46,542 nucleotides of DNA from Candidatus Sericytochromatia bacterium. Lineage in GTDB: Bacteria > Cyanobacteriota > Sericytochromatia > S15B-MN24 > JAQBPE01. Below the pieces are notes generated by a model. That model was not told where the DNA came from. It saw nothing but the letters and a program-made list of their open reading frames with translations, and did not search any database. Positions within the stretch are counted from its first letter, which is position 1. Every line of letters starts with the position of its first letter. The stretch is from assembly GCA_035285325.1 (NCBI GenBank), contig JAYKJB010000098.1:1-46542 (forward strand), read 5' to 3'. This document shows, piece after piece, positions 43,544-46,542 of the stretch. The translations under genes were made by a program, and so were the position numbers.

Positions 43544-44212
43544 TCAGATGCTGGCGCGTTCGGGACGAGGGAACAGTCCGGGTAGCGTTGGAGGAAGGTC
43601 CAAGGCCGACTCCACCAGATCGAAGATGTTACAACAGTCCAGGCTGCTATGCACAAAATCGAGCTCATCGGCTGGGAGCGTCACCACGGGCGACAGGCGC
43701 CAATTGTCGATCCAGTCATCATAGAGGGTGTTCAGCTGCGCCAGATAGTCGCTGGGAATGGCCGCCTCATAATCTCTCCCCCGCATCGCGATACGCTTTT
43801 GCAAGGTGCCGAGACTGGCCTTGAGGTAGACGACCAAGTCAGGCGGCCGAAAAAACTTGCCCATGATCTCGTAAATTTGACGGTAATTGTCGTAATCACG
43901 TTCCGTCATTTGCCCCGTTCGGCGAAGGTTCTCCGCAAAGATGGCACAGTCCTCGTAGACCGAACGATCCTGAATCACACTTTCCTGGCCTTCGACGATC
44001 TGTCGGTGGCTCTCGAAGCGTTTGCCCAAGAAATAAATCTGGAGGGGGAAACTCCAGCGCGGCATGTCATCGTAAAAGTCAGCCAGGTAGGGATTCCCCT
44101 CCACCGATTCGAAACTCGGGGTAAAGCCCAGGTGCCTGGAGAGGTATCGGGTCAGCGTCGTCTTGCCGCTGCCGATGTTCCCCGCCACGACCACAAATTT
44201 CTTGGAGCGCAT
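43544..44212 (-). CDS. Deoxynucleoside kinase (dAK/dGK type)
   Basis: Phosphorylates deoxynucleosides for dNTP salvage. The 222 residues contain the P-loop GNIGSGKTT, the nucleoside-binding ESVEGNPYLADFY, the catalytic-Arg motif DRSVYEDCAIFAENL and the lid-type RIAMRGRDYE. The specificity (deoxyadenosine, deoxyguanosine or deoxycytidine) cannot be told from sequence. The ATG at 44212 overlaps the hisS stop by one base (TGATG), with AGGAGG 7 bases upstream; a GTG one codon earlier is less likely. Together with nrdJ it would supply dNTPs. Confidence 0.93.
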   Translation of the reverse strand: MRSKKFVVVAGNIGSGKTTLTRYLSRHLGFTPSFESVEGNPYLADFYDDMPRWSFPLQIYFLGKRFESHRQIVEGQESVIQDRSVYEDCAIFAENLRRTGQMTERDYDNYRQIYEIMGKFFRPPDLVVYLKASLGTLQKRIAMRGRDYEAAIPSDYLAQLNTLYDDWIDNWRLSPVVTLPADELDFVHSSLDCCNIFDLVESALDLPPTLPGLFPRPERASI

Positions 44213-45498
44213 CACTGGACCTCCTGAAGCGATGAGGTGAGGGCCGCGCGCAACGCGTCTCGTGAGATCAGCACTCGCTGCTGAGAGCGGGTCGTCAGAT
44301 TTTTCAGAATGACCTCACCCGCGGCAAGCTCGGCTTCTCCCACCACCAGGGCGAAGGGAACGCCCAAGCGCTCTGCCAGTTTGAACTGGCGTTCCAATTT
44401 TCCACCGGGCGCCATCTCCACCGATAGGCCCCAGGACCGAAGGCTGCAGGCCAAGCGGAAGGTCTCGCTGAACGGGGTGCCCGGCGGCGTGACCAACACG
44501 GCGACGGGAGGCTGGGCACCGGGCAGTTCCGTTCCCAGAACGAGCAACAACCGTTCAACGCCGAGTGCCCATCCCACTGCGGGGCTCGCGGGGCCACCCA
44601 GGTCCGCGACCAGCGCATCATAGCGCCCCCCGGCGCACAAGGTGCTCTGGGCCCCCAATCGGTCGCCGCACGCGATGAATTCGAAAACCGTCCGGCTGTA
44701 ATAATCCAAGCCCCGGACCAGGCGCGGGTTGTGGGTGAAGGGGACCCCCGCCGCGGTGAGAAATTCCTCCACCTGGGCAAATGCCTGACGACAATCATTG
44801 CACCAGGCCGTGTCCACCAGAGGTGCCTGATGGAGCTGCGAGCGGCAGGCTGGCACCTTACAATCCAATACGCGAAGCGGGTTTCGCTCGGTGCGTACCC
44901 GGCAGTCCGGACACAGGTCCGCCTGACAAGAGCGCAAAAAAAGCTGAAGGGCGTCCCGGTAAGCTGGCCGACAACCGTCGCAGCCCACGGAATTGACCTG
45001 AAGCTGCCAAGCATCCAGCGGCTTCAGACCCAATTCAGCCAGGAAATGAGCCGCCATCGCGATCGACTCGGCATCCCAACAAGGATCGGGAGCGGCCAGA
45101 CACTCGACACCGAGCTGGTGAAACTGCCTTTGACGTCCCGCCTGCACGTTCTCCGCTCGGAACATGGGACCGAAATACCAATATTTCTGTGGGGCGGGTT
45201 GGGTGTAAAGTTTGTGTTGAATGTAAGCCCGCACCACGCCCGCCGTGTTTTCCGGCCGCAAGGTGACGTGACGACCACCTCGGTCATCGAAGCTGAACAT
45301 CTCCTTGCCCACGATGTCCGTGGTCTCCCCGATGCCGCGGGCGAAGAGCTCCGTCGCCTCATAAATCGGGGTTCTGATTTCGCGATAGCCGTAGCGCGCC
45401 AGAACATCCTGCGCACGAGACTCCACGAACCGCCACCGTGGCGTCTCGTGCGGGAGAATGTCTTTGGTCCCTTTGACCGTTTGCAGTGGCTGGGTCAC
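44212..45498 (-). CDS. hisS: Histidyl-tRNA synthetase
   Basis: Class II aminoacyl-tRNA synthetase. The 428 residues have the N-terminal GTKDILPHE, motif 2 (KYWYFGPMFRAENVQAGRQ), the His-specific RGLDYYSRTVFEF and motif 3 (WALGVERLLL). A Cys-rich insertion with four CXXC-like pairs (GCDGC, CPDC, CKVPAC, CNDC) forms a zinc-binding insertion domain known in many bacterial HisRS. The C-terminal anticodon-binding domain ends LQEVQ. The GTG at 45498 has GAGGGG about 4 bases upstream. It is followed at once by the deoxynucleoside kinase gene. Confidence 0.97.
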   Translation of the reverse strand: MTQPLQTVKGTKDILPHETPRWRFVESRAQDVLARYGYREIRTPIYEATELFARGIGETTDIVGKEMFSFDDRGGRHVTLRPENTAGVVRAYIQHKLYTQPAPQKYWYFGPMFRAENVQAGRQRQFHQLGVECLAAPDPCWDAESIAMAAHFLAELGLKPLDAWQLQVNSVGCDGCRPAYRDALQLFLRSCQADLCPDCRVRTERNPLRVLDCKVPACRSQLHQAPLVDTAWCNDCRQAFAQVEEFLTAAGVPFTHNPRLVRGLDYYSRTVFEFIACGDRLGAQSTLCAGGRYDALVADLGGPASPAVGWALGVERLLLVLGTELPGAQPPVAVLVTPPGTPFSETFRLACSLRSWGLSVEMAPGGKLERQFKLAERLGVPFALVVGEAELAAGEVILKNLTTRSQQRVLISRDALRAALTSSLQEVQ

Positions 45499-45527
45499 GT
45501 GCCCCTCGGAAGCGGTGGCGCTTCATC

Positions 45528-45562
45528 AAGCCGGGGGCCTGAGTCGGTCAGGCCCCCGGCTT
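45528..45562 (-). terminator. Strong hairpin between the Rieske gene and hisS
   Basis: Perfect 15-bp arms (45528-45542 and 45548-45562) around a five-base loop, 57 bases past the Rieske stop and 30 bases before hisS. The T-tract is missing, so it is a likely terminator or 3'-end stabiliser, not a textbook one. Confidence 0.7.
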
Positions 45563-45619
45563 GGTTCAACAGATGGGCCGCATCTCGTCCGTTTGACGAG
45601 GGAAATCGCGGCATCGGCA

Positions 45620-46123
45620 TTACGCGTTGATGTAGACGTCCCCGTTTTCAACCTTCGCCTCGAAACGGGGAAGCGGGCGAGGAGGAGGTCCGGCCACGTT
45701 CGTTCCATCCTTGGTGTAAACGCCCCCGTGGCACGGGCAGAAAAACTTGCCCTTGGCTTCGTCCCAACCGGCAGGACAGCCCAGATGGGTGCAGGTATTG
45801 CTCAGCGCTTGTGGTTGGCCCGCGTCGTCCATGAACGCGTAGGCGGTGGCGTTCACGTTTTGCTTCATGAAGCCTTCCGTGCGCACGGTCTGGAAATTGA
45901 ACGCCTTGGGAGACGCCGTCAGATCGCTGGCCGGGCCCAGCTTGACCCAGTTCTTCTTGCTGGCCGAGGAGCGAACCGCCGGGTCCAGAAAGTAAGCGGT
46001 AAGGGGCACAGCCAGTATCGCGGTGATACCGGCGCCCACCACGTTGATGGCCTGGTTCAGAAATTTGCGGCGAGTGATGTCATCGCTGGTCGATGTCGGA
46101 GCGGTTCCTGCGGTGTCTGCCAT
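45620..46123 (-). CDS. Tat-exported Rieske iron-sulfur protein
   Basis: Rieske [2Fe-2S] subunit of a quinol oxidase complex (bc1 or b6f type). The 167 residues begin with a short basic N terminus, a twin-Arg motif (ITRRKFLNQA, Arg18-Arg19) and one membrane span (VVGAGITAILAVPLTAYF). The cluster ligands are Cys111 and His113 (CTHLGC) and Cys129 and His132 (CPCHGG), with the disulfide pair Cys116-Cys131. The ATG at 46123 has AAGG about 10 bases upstream; upstream in-frame sequence is not protein-like. No cytochrome b or c gene lies within the window, so the partner subunits are elsewhere. The start is not fused to cytochrome b. Confidence 0.93.
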   Translation of the reverse strand: MADTAGTAPTSTSDDITRRKFLNQAINVVGAGITAILAVPLTAYFLDPAVRSSASKKNWVKLGPASDLTASPKAFNFQTVRTEGFMKQNVNATAYAFMDDAGQPQALSNTCTHLGCPAGWDEAKGKFFCPCHGGVYTKDGTNVAGPPPRPLPRFEAKVENGDVYINA

Positions 46124-46195
46124 GACTGGACCTTCTTCTTGGTCGACAATTGGTGCGGCACTGCCCCCCCTGATCACACAAGGGAAGACGGGTCC

Positions 46196-46542
<347 letters not shown>

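Overview
The window is a compact, GC-rich, single-chromosome-type bacterial region that is almost entirely housekeeping genes, with short lineage-specific insertions. Useful taxonomic hints are the HrcA/CIRCE heat-shock operon, a two-subunit glycine decarboxylase (GcvPB), Mini-RNase III, an RNase E/G with a long disordered tail, a cobalamin-dependent ribonucleotide reductase, a Tat-type Rieske protein, a guanylyltransferase/left-handed-helix/phosphomutase fusion of the kind common in cyanobacteria, and panC and cmk as overlapping neighbours (the pair is fused in cyanobacteria). I infer a non-photosynthetic relative of cyanobacteria or a neighbouring phylum, with aerobic respiration suggested by the Rieske protein and Cu/Zn superoxide dismutase. 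This placement is inference, not proven. No tRNA, rRNA, CRISPR, insertion sequence or phage gene was seen.

Layout. 1-9650 (minus strand): promoter with a perfect CIRCE operator, then hrcA-grpE-dnaK-dnaJ, closely followed by cysE-cysS-mrnC-rlmB and a membrane-anchored beta-propeller with a haem-c motif that runs off the left edge. 9805-13634 (minus): a glycosyltransferase and the sugar-nucleotide fusion enzyme. 13828-21925: ssb (minus), then rne with a long leader, rluD, fmdB-type gene (minus), gcvPB, a flavin reductase and a PduO-type cobalamin adenosyltransferase. 21918-24328: a polytopic membrane protein with an unusual promoter-plus-terminator leader and two unrecognised genes, one with an internal duplication. 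24408-31769: UbiB-like kinase and SodC (overlapping), a catalytically degraded GH15-like protein, cmk-panC, a PRC-barrel protein and a lipoprotein. 31801-34930 (minus): der, rsmA and an RluA-family synthase. 35102-42685: a secreted glycosidase lipoprotein, HU, nrdJ, a structured 0.8-kb intergenic region and a phospholipase D-type lipoprotein. 42727-46542: TerC-type transporter, deoxynucleoside kinase, hisS, Rieske protein and the start of coaD.

Genes that act together: the chaperone set is placed under HrcA; PduO supplies adenosylcobalamin, which NrdJ needs, and the deoxynucleoside kinase adds salvage to that reductive route; the glycosyltransferase and sugar-nucleotide fusion probably make a surface or storage glycan; RNase E, Mini-RNase III, RlmB, RluD, the second RluA-type enzyme, RsmA and Der cover RNA maturation and ribosome assembly.

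The most interesting unexplained items are the ~65-nt promoter/hairpin/T-tract unit at 22676-22775, the tandem-repeat orphan at 22845-23642, the GH15-like protein lacking its active-site segment, the RNase E tail, and the hairpin-rich intergenic region 40500-40990. None can be shown from sequence alone to be a new system.
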